Numbered from the stretch's first letter, positions 32,398-41,467 are shown. The stretch: 64,000 nucleotides of DNA from Clavibacter michiganensis (GCF_016907085.1 NZ_JAFBBJ010000001.1:2108001-2172000), one strand, 5' to 3'. Translations and numbers: made by a program. The notes: generated from the letters alone by a model not told the origin.

Positions 32398-33486
32398 TCA
32401 GGCGACGGCGTCCGGCCCGAACGACCGGGCCAGGTCGCGGGTCTCTGCCGCGTACCGCCGGGTGCCGCGGACCTGCCGCACCATGGCCGGCGTCATCACC
32501 AGGACGAACACCGCGAACACCCCGAGCAGGATCATCAGCCACGTCTCGAGATCGCCGCCGACCAGCACGGGGACGAACATCGCCATGACGATGCAGAGGG
32601 TCTGCACGAGGAGGAACGGCTGCAGGACGAACGACACCGCTGCCAGCCGAGCCGCGCGCCACTCGAGCTCGGGCTCGAGGGGCTCGTCCCGCCCCTGTGA
32701 GCGTCGGGCGACCACGCGCTGTTCCGCCCGGGGGAGGTCGCTGATCACAGACCCGGTGCTGAGCAGGGCCGGCATGGTCACGATCAGGCAGGTGATGCCC
32801 GCGGCCAGGAACGAGAGGGACCAGATCATCGTCCCCGTCTGCAGCAGCGCGTCGTCGCCGTCGCGGGGGAAGAGCACCCCGACGAGGATCGAGCCGGCCA
32901 GCACGACGACGAAGGCTGCCACGATCAGGCGGCGCTTGCGGCGGATGTCGCGCGGCGTCCAGTCGAGGTCGGGGGTGAGCGCCTCGCCGAGATCGCGGCT
33001 GCCCGCGGCGGCCCGGGCGGCGCGGGCGAGACGCGCACGGCGACCGAGGATCCCACTGGTCGCGACCGCTCCGACGGCGCCGAGCAGGAACCCGAGGCCC
33101 ACGAGGAACGGCACGCCCGCGATCGCGGAGGCGACGGCGTGCACGGCCGCGGTGAGCGCGGTGACGGCCAGCCACCCGGCCAAGCGCACGGGGCGGGCCG
33201 GACGTGCATCGCGGAGCAGGTCGTCGGCGGGGCGCTGGGTCTCGATCAGGCCGATCATCGGCGCGAAGCCGAGGACCACGAGTCCTGAGATGATCTGCGG
33301 CAGGACGGCCGCCGCATCCCGATCGGAGTGGACGGCAGCCGACCACAGGCCGACGCCGTAGAGCACGGCCATCCCCGCCCCGAGCGCCGCGAGGAGCACG
33401 CCGAGGAGCACGCGACCACGGAGCCCGCCCTCGTCGCCGGTCGTCGACGCGGTGGCGGCGGTCGAGTCCGTGCCGGGGATGCTCAT
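32398..33486 (-). CDS. Membrane protein of a three-copy paralogous family (copy 1)
   Basis: A 362-residue protein with about eight helices, start ATG 33486. It shares with the next two genes a common layout: two N-terminal helices, a helix pair, a cytoplasmic segment with LTPDLDWTPRDIRRKRRL, another helix pair, a loop DLPRAEQRVVARRSQGRDEP followed by LEPELEWRAARLAAVSFVL, two final helices and a tail RGTRRYAAETRDLARSFG. The family is not one I recognise. Copies 1 and 2 are closest, sharing the LDWTP motif. Function unknown; the conserved cytoplasmic Arg-rich motifs suggest an interaction surface. Confidence 0.75.
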   Translation of the reverse strand: MSIPGTDSTAATASTTGDEGGLRGRVLLGVLLAALGAGMAVLYGVGLWSAAVHSDRDAAAVLPQIISGLVVLGFAPMIGLIETQRPADDLLRDARPARPVRLAGWLAVTALTAAVHAVASAIAGVPFLVGLGFLLGAVGAVATSGILGRRARLARAARAAAGSRDLGEALTPDLDWTPRDIRRKRRLIVAAFVVVLAGSILVGVLFPRDGDDALLQTGTMIWSLSFLAAGITCLIVTMPALLSTGSVISDLPRAEQRVVARRSQGRDEPLEPELEWRAARLAAVSFVLQPFLLVQTLCIVMAMFVPVLVGGDLETWLMILLGVFAVFVLVMTPAMVRQVRGTRRYAAETRDLARSFGPDAVA

Positions 33487-33580
33487 CTGCTCACCGTAGG
33501 CGCGTGAGGCGGCGCGGTCTGGCCCCGGTCCGGGGCGGCTTCCGGACACGGGACCCGGAGCATCGTGCGCGAGGACCGCG

Positions 33581-34660
33581 TCAAGACGCGGTGACGCCGT
33601 CCGCATCCGCGCCGACCCGCGCGAGCTCCCGCGTCGACGCGGCGTAGCGGCCGCGACGGCGGACGTCCATGACGGCGTACGGGATGAACGCGACGAAGAG
33701 GACGGCTAGGACGATCGCGATGACGAGGAGCGGACCGTCGGCGTCGAGCCGGACGAAGGTCATCACCGCCGCGACGGCGATGAGCGATGACGTCGTGAGC
33801 TGGAACCGCTGGGTGATCACGGAGACCGCGGCCAGGCGAGCGGCCCGTCGCTCCAGGCGCGGGGCGAGCGGATCGCCCTTGCCCGAGGTCCGGCGGCCGA
33901 CGGCCTTGCGCTCGGCCGGGCTGAGGTCGCGCACGATGGGCGCCGCCGCCGCCTGCGCGGGGTAGGACACCACGGCGCACGTCAGCGCCGACGCCGTGAA
34001 GGCCAGCTGGAGGACGATCGGCCAGACCTCCGCGAGGCCCTCGTCGAGCTCGTCGGCGAACGCGACGGCGACGGCGGCCGCCGCGAGGCCCGCGAGCAAG
34101 CCGACCACCACGATCCTGCGCACCTTGCGGCGGACCACCGCGGGCGTCCAGTCGAGGTCGGGCGTCGGACCGGCGCCGCTCGCCCCCGCCTCGGCCTCGC
34201 TCGTCTCGGACCGGAGGCGCGTGCGGTGCCCCAGCAGCCAGCTGGTCGCGGACATGCCGACGAGCCCGAGGAGGAAGCCGATGGTGATCCACGCAGACAG
34301 ACCAGCGATCACGCCCGCGACCGTCGCGACGATCGCGAGCGCACCGGTGATCCCGCTCACGACCAGGAGCGCGACGGGCCGCCGCCCCTCCGTCGCGGGA
34401 CCCACGGCCCGATGCACCTCGACCTGGCCGACGGAGAGCGCGAGGCTCAGGGCTACGAGGCCCACGGTCGTCTGCACGGCCAGCGCGACGAACAACGGGT
34501 CATCGACGTCGGCCTGGATCGCGCTCCAGAACCCGGCACCGAGCAGCACGGCCGTTCCCGCGGTCAAGAGCGCGAGGAGGGCGGCGAGCCAGCGGCGTCG
34601 CCCGACCGGACGTCCCGTCGTCGCGCGGGGTGGTGCTGCATCCGTTCCACGTGTGCTCAC
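33581..34660 (-). CDS. Membrane protein of a three-copy paralogous family (copy 2)
   Basis: A 359-residue paralogue of the preceding gene with identical topology. Shared landmarks are GPTPDLDWTPAVVRRKVRRI, the loop DLSPAERKAVGRRTSGKGDP followed by LAPRLERRAARLAAVSV, and the tail RRRGRYAASTRELARVGADA. The N-terminus is a short basic stretch before the first helix (LAALLALLTAGTAVLLGAGF). It is separated by 94 bases from copy 1 and 72 bases from copy 3, so each may have its own promoter or be weakly coupled. Function unknown. Confidence 0.75.
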   Translation of the reverse strand: MSTRGTDAAPPRATTGRPVGRRRWLAALLALLTAGTAVLLGAGFWSAIQADVDDPLFVALAVQTTVGLVALSLALSVGQVEVHRAVGPATEGRRPVALLVVSGITGALAIVATVAGVIAGLSAWITIGFLLGLVGMSATSWLLGHRTRLRSETSEAEAGASGAGPTPDLDWTPAVVRRKVRRIVVVGLLAGLAAAAVAVAFADELDEGLAEVWPIVLQLAFTASALTCAVVSYPAQAAAAPIVRDLSPAERKAVGRRTSGKGDPLAPRLERRAARLAAVSVITQRFQLTTSSLIAVAAVMTFVRLDADGPLLVIAIVLAVLFVAFIPYAVMDVRRRGRYAASTRELARVGADADGVTAS

Positions 34661-34732
34661 TCCCCGACGCTATCGGCCGGGATCCGGATCGCCGCCTCCC
34701 CAGGACAGGGCGCACGTCACGCGGGCCGGACG

Positions 34733-35860
34733 TCAGCCGAGCGGATCGCCCGTCGGTGCCGGCCAGCGCTCGGCCTCCACGGCACCTGGCCGTCGCGAGG
34801 CGGCGAGCGCGATCACGGCCTCGTCGCCGGAGTACCGCATCAGCAGCGCGTAGATCGAGCCGAGGTACCCCGCTGCGACCACGACGACGAACGCCAGCCC
34901 GATGGCGACGGCGGTGAGGGCCAACACCGCGTCGGGCGGCACGACGCGCGATGCGCCCAGCGCGAGAAGGGCAGCGCCCGCGAGGATCAGCACGATGCCG
35001 ACGGAGCTGAAGGGCTCGCCGATGCGGCACGCACGTGCGAGACGCGCGGCGCGCCACTCGTGATCGGGTTCCAGGGGCGAGCCCGTGCCGCGGATCCGGA
35101 GGAGGACCCGCTTCTGATCCGGCCGGTCGAGGTCGAGGACGAGCGGCCGCAGGATCCGGCTGGCCGGGAACACGACCACCATGCTCGCGACCCCCGCCAC
35201 GACGGCAGCCGCTCCGACGCTGATCAGCGCGCCGGTCACGGGCAGGTCCGTGTCGCCGCCGGCAGCAGAGGTCGACTGCACCGCAGCGCCCACCACGATG
35301 ACGAGCACGCCCAGCCCGGCGACCCCGAGGACGCGCGCGAGGATCGCGCGCCGGTCCCAGGGGATGTCCGCGGGGAACGGCTGCCCGTCCCGCAGACCGT
35401 CGCGGAGCTCCCGGGCGCCGCCGCCGGCACGCAGGCCGAGGATCCAGCTGGCCGCGCCGACCCCCACGGTCCCGGCGAGCGCCCCCGCGATGTGCGCCAC
35501 GGGCAGGCCGACGACGGCGGAGACGATCGCGGACACGACAGCCAGGAGGGCGGCGAGCCCCGCCACCAGCGCCGGCGTCTCGAGGCCCAGGATGGTGGCA
35601 TCCGGCGTCACACCCAGGGCGCGGCGGATCGCGTCGCCCCGCGTCGGCAGCCCGATCAGGGCCGCCAGGAGCACCGACGCCGCCGCGGACACGACCCACG
35701 ACCGCACGCCGTCCGCGCCGACGGCACCGGAGACGACGGCGATGAGCCCCTGCGCGACGAGCGCGAGGGTGCCGAGCAGCAGGATCACGAACGCGGCCAC
35801 CACCACGGGGGTCCCGGGCCTCGCGCTCGTGGAGGACGAGGGGACGCGGGGTGGATGCAT
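34733..35860 (-). CDS. Membrane protein of a three-copy paralogous family (copy 3, most divergent)
   Basis: A 375-residue member from ATG 35860. Topology is the same, but the LDWTP motif is altered to FPADIPWDRRAILARV; the second signature is well kept as DLDRPDQKRVLLRIRGTGSP followed by LEPDHEWRAARLARA. The tail differs (YSGDEAVIALAASRRPGA). It is the first gene of the three in transcription order. The divergence of copy 3 compared with copies 1 and 2 suggests an older duplication followed by a recent one (inference). Function unknown. Confidence 0.72.
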   Translation of the reverse strand: MHPPRVPSSSTSARPGTPVVVAAFVILLLGTLALVAQGLIAVVSGAVGADGVRSWVVSAAASVLLAALIGLPTRGDAIRRALGVTPDATILGLETPALVAGLAALLAVVSAIVSAVVGLPVAHIAGALAGTVGVGAASWILGLRAGGGARELRDGLRDGQPFPADIPWDRRAILARVLGVAGLGVLVIVVGAAVQSTSAAGGDTDLPVTGALISVGAAAVVAGVASMVVVFPASRILRPLVLDLDRPDQKRVLLRIRGTGSPLEPDHEWRAARLARACRIGEPFSSVGIVLILAGAALLALGASRVVPPDAVLALTAVAIGLAFVVVVAAGYLGSIYALLMRYSGDEAVIALAASRRPGAVEAERWPAPTGDPLG

Positions 35861-36041
35861 GGGCCGACGGTAGCGGTCGGGGACCCTCCGGCGAGCGGAC
35901 TCCCCGAAGGCGGCGTGAACTGCACCTGGACGCTCCGCGACCATCGGCGCGTGCCCCGTTCCGGTCACCCGCGAGGGAGCACACTCGACGCACCCGATCC
36001 CCGCGTCACGTCCCGAGCAGCAGGAGCACAGGAGCCCACCC

Positions 36042-36788
36042 ATGAAGATCACCGGCCGCACCGTCCTCATCACCGGCAGCACCTCGGGCATCGGCCGCGG
36101 GCTCGCCGAGCGGTTCCACGCCGCGGGCAACCGCGTCGTCATCGCGGGCCGCCGCCGCGAGCTGCTCGACGAGATCACCGCGCAGCACGACGGCATGGCC
36201 TCGGTCGTGCTCGACGTCGCCGACCCCGCCTCCATCACGGCCGCGCGCGACGAGCTCGCCGCGAGCCACCCGGACCTCGACGTCGTGATCACGATGGCCG
36301 GCATCATGCGGGCCGAGGACCTCCGCGATCCCGCGCACCAGGCCACCGCCGAGGCCATCGTCACGACGAACCTGCTCGGCACGATCCGCACCGTCGACGC
36401 GTTCCTGCCCGGCCTCCTCGCGAGCGACGAGGCCACGCTCATGACCGTCTCGTCCGGCCTCGCGTTCGTCCCGCTGCCGGCCACGCCCACCTACTCCGCC
36501 ACCAAGGCCGCCGTGCACTCGTACACGCAGAGCCTCCGCGCGCAGCTCGACGGCACGTCCGTCGAGGTGGTCGAGCTGGTGCCGCCCAAGGTGCAGACCG
36601 CGCTCATGCCCGGCCAGCAGGACGCGGGCGACGCGATGCCGCTCGAGGACTTCCTCGACGAGGTCATGGGGATCCTCCAGGCGCGCCCGGAGGACGAGGA
36701 GATCCTCGTGCAGGACGTGCACGGCCTCCGCTTCGCCGAGCGCGACAGCCGTCACGACGAGATGCTCGCGCTGCTCAGCGGGCGCTGA
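36042..36788 (+). CDS. Short-chain dehydrogenase/reductase (DltE-like)
   Basis: A 248-residue classical SDR. The cofactor motif TGSTSGIGRGLAERF is at residues 11-25, the NAG-equivalent is ITMAGIMRAEDL, and the active site is SSGLAFVP with YSATKAAVHSYTQSL (Tyr and Lys). The C-terminal VELVPPKVQTALMPGQQD is characteristic of DltE-like SDRs. ATG 36042 follows CAGGAG. The specific substrate is unknown. It lies 58 bases upstream of a co-directional Gfo/Idh/MocA gene, so the two may be co-transcribed. Confidence 0.9.
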   Translation: MKITGRTVLITGSTSGIGRGLAERFHAAGNRVVIAGRRRELLDEITAQHDGMASVVLDVADPASITAARDELAASHPDLDVVITMAGIMRAEDLRDPAHQATAEAIVTTNLLGTIRTVDAFLPGLLASDEATLMTVSSGLAFVPLPATPTYSATKAAVHSYTQSLRAQLDGTSVEVVELVPPKVQTALMPGQQDAGDAMPLEDFLDEVMGILQARPEDEEILVQDVHGLRFAERDSRHDEMLALLSGR

Positions 36789-36846
36789 CCCGCCGGGTCG
36801 CCTGCTGACCCGGTCGGGTGCGCACCCGCCCGCCTAGGCTCGATCC

Positions 36847-37860
36847 ATGTCGACGACGATGCCGCCCGCTCCCGCCCGCACCGCCGACGGAGACGACGCC
36901 CGCCCCATCCGCTTCGGCGTGATCGGCGCCGCCGGCATCGCGACCTCCGTCGTCCCCGACATGCTGCTCGTGCCCGGCATCGAGGTCGTCGCCGTGCACT
37001 CCCGCTCCCGCGCGAGCTCCGCGGCGCTGGCCGAAGCGCACGGCATCGCGCGGATCCACGACACCCTCGACGCGCTCCTCGCCGACCCCGAGGTGGACGC
37101 CGTCTACGTCGCCACCCCGCACACCCTCCACCGGTCGCAGGCCGAGGCCGCCCTCCGCGCCGGGAAGCACGTGGTCGGCGAGAAGCCCGCCACCACCACG
37201 GCCGCCGACACCCGCGCGCTCGTCGAGCTCGCCCGCGCGGAGGGCCTGCTGTTCCTCGAGGCGCTCTGGATGGCCTTCTCCCCCGGCTACCTCGCCGTGC
37301 GCCAGGCGATCGCGGACGGCCGCATCGGGGATCCGCGCGCCATCTCCGTGGCCTTCGGCTTCGTCACCGACGGGACGGGCCGCCTCTGGGACCCGGAGGT
37401 CGGCGGCGGCACGCTGCTCGACATGGGCGTCTACCCGCTCGCCTTCGCGCACGGCCTGTTCGGCACGCCCTCGTCCGTCTCCGCGGTCGGCACCGTGATC
37501 GACGGCGGCGTCGACACCGAGGTCGCGATCCTGCTCGGCTGGCCCGACGGCCGCCACGCAACCCTCGCCTGCTCGCTCGTCGCGGCGCTCCCCACCGGCG
37601 CGACCGTCAGCGGCACGGCCGGCCGCATCGAGGTGGATCCGCTCTTCCTCGCCTCCCGCGCGCTCACGGTCGTGCCCGCCGACGGGGATCCCGAGCGGCA
37701 GGAGCACGCGATCGAGGGCCGCGGCTACGTGCCCATGTTCCGGGCGGCCCGCGACGCGATCCGCGCGGGCGCCGTCGAGTGCGCGGAGATGCCGCACGCG
37801 GAGTCCGTCGCCCTCGCCGAGCTGATGGACGGGATCCTCGCGGACATCGGCGCGCGCTGA
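36847..37860 (+). CDS. Gfo/Idh/MocA-family oxidoreductase
   Basis: A 337-residue NAD(P)-dependent oxidoreductase. After a disordered 20-residue N-terminus comes the Rossmann motif RFGVIGAAGIATSVVPDML, then VDAVYVATPHTLHRSQAEAA and the signature GKHVVGEKPATTTAADTRAL with Lys of the EKP motif. The C-terminal domain has EALWMAFSPGYLAVRQAI and GGGTLLDMGVYPLAFAHGLF, where the Asp and downstream His usually act. Sugar or cyclitol oxidation is typical; dihydrodiol-dehydrogenase-like members are the closest in feel. Substrate unknown. Confidence 0.9.
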   Translation: MSTTMPPAPARTADGDDARPIRFGVIGAAGIATSVVPDMLLVPGIEVVAVHSRSRASSAALAEAHGIARIHDTLDALLADPEVDAVYVATPHTLHRSQAEAALRAGKHVVGEKPATTTAADTRALVELARAEGLLFLEALWMAFSPGYLAVRQAIADGRIGDPRAISVAFGFVTDGTGRLWDPEVGGGTLLDMGVYPLAFAHGLFGTPSSVSAVGTVIDGGVDTEVAILLGWPDGRHATLACSLVAALPTGATVSGTAGRIEVDPLFLASRALTVVPADGDPERQEHAIEGRGYVPMFRAARDAIRAGAVECAEMPHAESVALAELMDGILADIGAR

Positions 37861-37895
37861 CGGACGGCCGGCCGGGAGGCGCCCGGAGTCGTCCG
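37861..37895 (+). terminator. Probable terminator hairpin
   Basis: CGGACG ... CCGGG-AGGC-GCCCGG ... CGTCCG imperfect stem directly after the stop of the Gfo/Idh/MocA gene. Confidence 0.45.
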
Positions 37896-38006
37896 TCCGG
37901 GGAGCCGTCAGAAGACGGTCGTTAGGGTCGATGGGGAGGCACGCGCCTCCCCCTGCGGCACGTCGACGGAGACGATCCGACCGGAACGACCCCGAAGGAG
38001 AACACC

Positions 38007-38558
38007 ATGACGCACGTCCTCGTGCTCGTCGGCAGCCTGCGCGCCGGCTCCACCAACCAGCAGATCGCCGAGGCGGCGGTGCGCCACGCCCCCGAGGGCG
38101 TGACCCTCGAGATCCACGCCGGCCTCGACCGGCTCCCCTTCTACAACGAGGACATCGACGTCGAGGGATCCGTGCCCGCCGATGCCGTCCGCTTCCGCGA
38201 CGCGATCGCCGCCGCGGACGCGCTCCTCGTGATCACGCCCGAGTACAACGGCACGATGCCCGCGGTGCTCAAGAACGCCATCGACTGGGCGTCGCGTCCG
38301 TTCGGCGCATCCGCCCTCGCGGGGAAGCCGACCGCGGTGATCGGCAGCGCCTTCGGCCAGTACGGCGGCGTCTGGGCGCAGGACGAGGCCCGCAAGTCGC
38401 TCGGCATCGCCGGCGCGCACGTGCTCGAGGACGTGAAGATGGCCGTCCCCGAGTCGGTCGTGCGGTTCGCCGAGCGCCACCCGGCGGACGACGCCGAGGT
38501 CGTGGAGAAGCTCAGCCAGGTGCTCGACGCCGTGCGCTCCTCGGCGACCGCCGCCTGA
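38007..38558 (+). CDS. NADPH-dependent FMN reductase family protein
   Basis: A 183-residue flavodoxin-like reductase. The FMN phosphate loop is VLVGSLRAGSTNQQIAEA; the LPFYNEDID segment and the LLVITPEYNGTMPAVLKNAI motif (conserved PEYNxxxPxxLKNAIDW) are diagnostic, followed by VIGSAFGQYGGVWAQ. ATG 38007 follows AAGGAG. Relatives reduce FMN, quinones, azo dyes or chromate; which applies here is not visible. It ends at a strong hairpin shared with the convergent alcohol dehydrogenase. Confidence 0.92.
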   Translation: MTHVLVLVGSLRAGSTNQQIAEAAVRHAPEGVTLEIHAGLDRLPFYNEDIDVEGSVPADAVRFRDAIAAADALLVITPEYNGTMPAVLKNAIDWASRPFGASALAGKPTAVIGSAFGQYGGVWAQDEARKSLGIAGAHVLEDVKMAVPESVVRFAERHPADDAEVVEKLSQVLDAVRSSATAA

Positions 38559-38590
38559 GCCCACCCGCCGACCCGGGCCGAGAGCCCCGA

Positions 38591-38636
38591 GCACGACGAC
38601 GGCCGCGCCCCCTCGGGGACGCGGCCGTCGTCGTGC
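38591..38636. terminator. Bidirectional terminator hairpin
   Basis: Perfect 17-bp stem GCACGACGACGGCCGCG and complement with a 12-base loop, between convergent FMN reductase and alcohol dehydrogenase genes. Confidence 0.85.
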
Positions 38637-38647
38637 GTGCGGAGAGG

Positions 38648-39823
38648 CTACGGCTTCAGCACCACCTTGATGCAGCCGTCCTCCTTCTTCTGGAAGATCT
38701 CGTACATGTGCGCGGCCTCGCTGAGCGGCACGGAGTGCGTGACGAGGTCCAGGACGCCCAGCGGGTCGGACGGGTCCTCGACGAGGGGCAGCAGGTCCTC
38801 GATCCAGTACTGGACGTTGCACTGGCCCATGCGGATCGCGATCTGCTTGTCGAAGAGCGACTTCATGGGCAGCGGGTCGGCCTCGCCGCCGTAGACGCCC
38901 GAGATGGAGACGGTGCCGCCGCGGCGGACCGCGTCGAACGCCGTGTGCAGCGCGGCGAGGCGGTCGACGCTCGCGACGTCCATGACCTTCTTCGCGATGC
39001 CGTCGGGCAGCAGGCCCGCGGCCTTCTGCGCGAACGAGGCGGCGGGGCTGCCGTGCGCCTCCATGCCGACGGCCTCGACCATGGCGTCGGGCCCGCGGCC
39101 GTCGACCATCTCGCGCAGCTTGTCGGCCACGTCGTCGGTGAGGTCGAGGGTCTCGACGCCGTGGCGCTCGGCCATGGCGCGGCGCTCGGGGACGGGATCC
39201 ACCGCGATGACGCGGTAGCCGAGGTGCTTGCCGATGCGGGCCGCGAACTGGCCGACGGGGCCGAGGCCCATCACGCCGAGCGTCCCGCCCTCGGGCACGT
39301 TCGCGTACTGCACGCCCTGCCAGGCGGTGGGGAGGATGTCGCTGAGGAAGAGGTAGCGCTCGTCCGGCAGCTCGGAGTTCACGACGATGGCGTTCACGTC
39401 GGCGAGCGGCATGCGGAGGCGCTCGGCCTGGCCGCCGGGGATGGATCCGTACATCTCGCTGAAGCCGTAGAGCGCGGCGCCGCTGCCCTGCGCCTTCACC
39501 TGCGTGGTCTCGCACTGCGTGAACAGGCCCTTGTCGCACATGAAGCAGTCGTGGCAGGCGATGACGAACGGGACGACGACGCGGTCGCCGACCTTGAGCT
39601 TCGTGACGGCGCTGCCGACCTGCTCGACGACGCCCATGTTCTCGTGCCCGAGCACGTCGTCCTTCTCGAGGAACGGTCCGAAGACCTCGTAGAGGTGGAG
39701 GTCGGATCCGCAGATCGCGGTCGACGTGATGCGGATCACGGCGTCGGTGTCCTGCTCGATCACGGGGTCGGCGACCTCCTTGACCTCGACGTCGTGGATG
39801 CCCTGCCAGGTGAGTGCCTTCAT
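38648..39823 (-). CDS. Zinc-dependent alcohol dehydrogenase (formaldehyde-dehydrogenase-like)
   Basis: A 391-residue medium-chain dehydrogenase, ATG 39823 behind AGGAGC. Catalytic zinc ligands are in TAICGSDLHLYE and VLGHENMGVVEQVG; the structural zinc site is CHDCFMCDKGLFTQC. The cofactor motif is LGVMGLGPVGQFAARIGKHL. The long insert around GMEAHGSPAASFAQ and the C-terminal YEIFQKKEDGCIKVVLKP match the glutathione-independent formaldehyde dehydrogenase/threonine-dehydrogenase-like branch. Likely role is aldehyde or alcohol detoxification. The upstream region contains a conspicuous structured element. Confidence 0.9.
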   Translation of the reverse strand: MKALTWQGIHDVEVKEVADPVIEQDTDAVIRITSTAICGSDLHLYEVFGPFLEKDDVLGHENMGVVEQVGSAVTKLKVGDRVVVPFVIACHDCFMCDKGLFTQCETTQVKAQGSGAALYGFSEMYGSIPGGQAERLRMPLADVNAIVVNSELPDERYLFLSDILPTAWQGVQYANVPEGGTLGVMGLGPVGQFAARIGKHLGYRVIAVDPVPERRAMAERHGVETLDLTDDVADKLREMVDGRGPDAMVEAVGMEAHGSPAASFAQKAAGLLPDGIAKKVMDVASVDRLAALHTAFDAVRRGGTVSISGVYGGEADPLPMKSLFDKQIAIRMGQCNVQYWIEDLLPLVEDPSDPLGVLDLVTHSVPLSEAAHMYEIFQKKEDGCIKVVLKP

Positions 39824-40201
39824 GGTGCTCCTTCTGCTCTCGGGCGCGGATCCTCGTGGGACACGCGCTCCTCCAGACAACGCCCTGCCGGCCTGTCCGC
39901 CAAGCGAAGGCCAGAAGTCACCCAGGGAGCGCGGACGCCCGGGCGCGGCGGACCGGAGGCGGATGGCGCGGCGGGCGGCGGCTCAGACGATCCGCCCCGG
40001 GGAGTCGGTCGTCCACGACACGACCGGACCGGGGCGGATCTGGAGGGCCGGTGACGACGGTCCGGACTGCATAGGAGGACTCTCGACAATCCTCAAGCGC
40101 CCGAGCCCGCGGCGGCCTCGTGCGGACAGTGTGCTCCTCGGGCGGGGAAATGCGCCAGCCCCCGACCATGACTCCCGGCGGACCCGCGGGAACGGCGGGG
40201 C
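39824..40201. other. 378-base gene-free region with a nested hairpin
   Basis: No convincing coding sequence. It must contain the promoter of the alcohol dehydrogenase and the 3' region of the 108-residue gene. The nested inverted repeat at 39989-40040 is the only clear structure. Confidence 0.5.
39989..40040. promoter_or_regulatory. Nested inverted repeat (possible structured RNA or terminator)
   Basis: Outer arms GATCCGCCCCGG and CCGGGGCGGATC pair perfectly over 12 bp; inside them CGGTCGT and ACGACCG pair over 7 bp around a CCACGAC loop. It lies 162 bases downstream of the 108-residue gene and 166 bases upstream of the dehydrogenase start. It could be a terminator, an mRNA leader structure or a regulator site. 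Confidence 0.5.
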
Positions 40202-40528
40202 TCAGACGTCCCAGCCGTGGGCGCGCTGCGCCTCGCGGAGCGCCTCGGCTGCCTCGTGCTCGGCGTAGGGCAGGCGGTCCCAGTGGATGCCGGCGGCGGA
40301 GATCCAGCCGAGCTCGGCGAGCGCGACCGCGAGGTCCTCGATGTAGGCGGCGACGGCGTCGTCGGCGCCGTGGATCGCGTCGCCCGTGATGGACCAGCCG
40401 AAGTAGCCGGCCACGAAGCGCGCCTGCTCGGTGGGGCTGCGGCCGGGACCCGCGCGGCGCGCGGGGAGGGACTCGCTCGCGGAGGACTGGACGAGGTCAC
40501 CCGTGTCGTCGGTCCCTGTGTCCTGCAT
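40202..40528 (-). CDS. Hypothetical protein, 108 aa
   Basis: A soluble acidic protein from ATG 40528. The N-terminal 30 residues are polar and probably disordered; the core reads EQARFVAGYFGWSITGDAIH, then ADDAVAAYIEDLAVALAELG and a Glu/Ala-rich C-terminus (AEHEAAEALREAQRAHGW). No catalytic motif or membrane helix. The family is not one I recognise. It shares its strand with the downstream dehydrogenase but is separated by 378 bases, so it is probably independent. Confidence 0.65.
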   Translation of the reverse strand: MQDTGTDDTGDLVQSSASESLPARRAGPGRSPTEQARFVAGYFGWSITGDAIHGADDAVAAYIEDLAVALAELGWISAAGIHWDRLPYAEHEAAEALREAQRAHGWDV

Positions 40529-40688
40529 CGCGTCCCCCCTCGAGGTGACGCCCCCGCGTGACCCGTGCCCCACGATGCCAGCCGCGCGGACGCCACCCCA
40601 ATGGGCCGGCGGGGGTTGACACGCGCGAGCGTCCGCACCTAGGGGCGACGGTGCACCCAGGGACGGGGTGATGCGGAAGCGGTGGGGG

Positions 40689-41012
40689 TCAGCGCGCGTC
40701 GTCGCGCGGCTCGTCCTCGGGGGGCTCCCGCATGATCAGCAGGCCGCCGGGGCTGTTCGCCGTGGTCATGAGCGCATCCACCCACTTGCGGTTGATGGGC
40801 GGCACGCGGCTGCCGTGGTACTTGAACACCAGCGGCAGCGAGTTGTGCATCCATATGGTCGTGCGCCCGTCGCCCACCTCCACGTCGTCGCGCCAGGAGA
40901 AGTAGAAGTTCTCCCCGCGGCGCAGCTTCGCGCCGATGACGAGCTGCAGGTGCGCGAGCAGGCGGTCGTCGAACTCCGCCGTCAGCGTCGAGTCGTACTT
41001 GAACGTGCCCAT
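40689..41012 (-). CDS. DUF7882-like small actinobacterial protein, 107 aa
   Basis: Starts at ATG 41012 with MGTFKYDSTLTAEFDDRLLA. The motifs HLQLVIGAKLRRGENFYFSW, TTIWMHNSLPLVFKYHG and RVPPINRKWVDALMTTANSP are strongly reminiscent of a widespread Microbacteriaceae family of about 100 residues (DUF7882 by memory), sometimes fused to or named after ATP-dependent DNA ligases without evidence. An upstream extension to 41102 has no conserved character. Function unknown. It is transcribed alone between two other small genes. Confidence 0.75.
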   Translation of the reverse strand: MGTFKYDSTLTAEFDDRLLAHLQLVIGAKLRRGENFYFSWRDDVEVGDGRTTIWMHNSLPLVFKYHGSRVPPINRKWVDALMTTANSPGGLLIMREPPEDEPRDDAR

Positions 41013-41263
41013 GATCGATCCCGTGTCCCCCTCATGAGCTCTCGGGCCCCGCGCCGACGGAGAGGGGGCCAGAGAGCGGCGCTGAGCTTCGGCCGTGCCC
41101 ACCCACTATGCCAGCGTTGCCGCTCGGGATCGCTTCGTCCGGAAGGCGGATCGGCATGTGGTAATGGGCCGGCCCTGGGGAGGGCGTCGCGGCCCGCCTG
41201 CGCAGGGGCCGTGCGGATCCGGCCGGCCCGGTCGCCGCGCGCCGACGGTCGTAGGGTCGGGAC

Positions 41264-41467
41264 ATGACTGATTCCACGTACACCGCACAGCTGGTCGGCC
41301 CCGACGGCACGGAGGAGACCGAGGTCGAGTTCCTCAACGGCGAGCCCGTGAAGAGCTTCGTCCGCGCCACCTCGCTGAAGGAGGAGGAGGTCGTGTGGGA
41401 GCTCGACTCCGACGCCGACGGCTACGTCTACCGTCCCGCCGGCATCCCGGGAGCCGACTACTCCTGA
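41264..41467 (+). CDS. Hypothetical acidic protein, 67 aa
   Basis: A short acidic protein beginning MTDSTYTAQLVGPDGTEETE. The pattern of alternating residues (VEFLNGEPVKSFVRATSLKE, VVWELDSDADGYVYRP) suggests a small beta-sheet domain. ATG 41264 lies 251 bases from the divergent DUF7882-like gene; no good ribosome-binding site is visible (GGGTCGGGAC precedes the ATG). No family recognised. Coding potential is supported by biased third positions and an even composition, but confidence is moderate because of size. Confidence 0.55.
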   Translation: MTDSTYTAQLVGPDGTEETEVEFLNGEPVKSFVRATSLKEEEVVWELDSDADGYVYRPAGIPGADYS

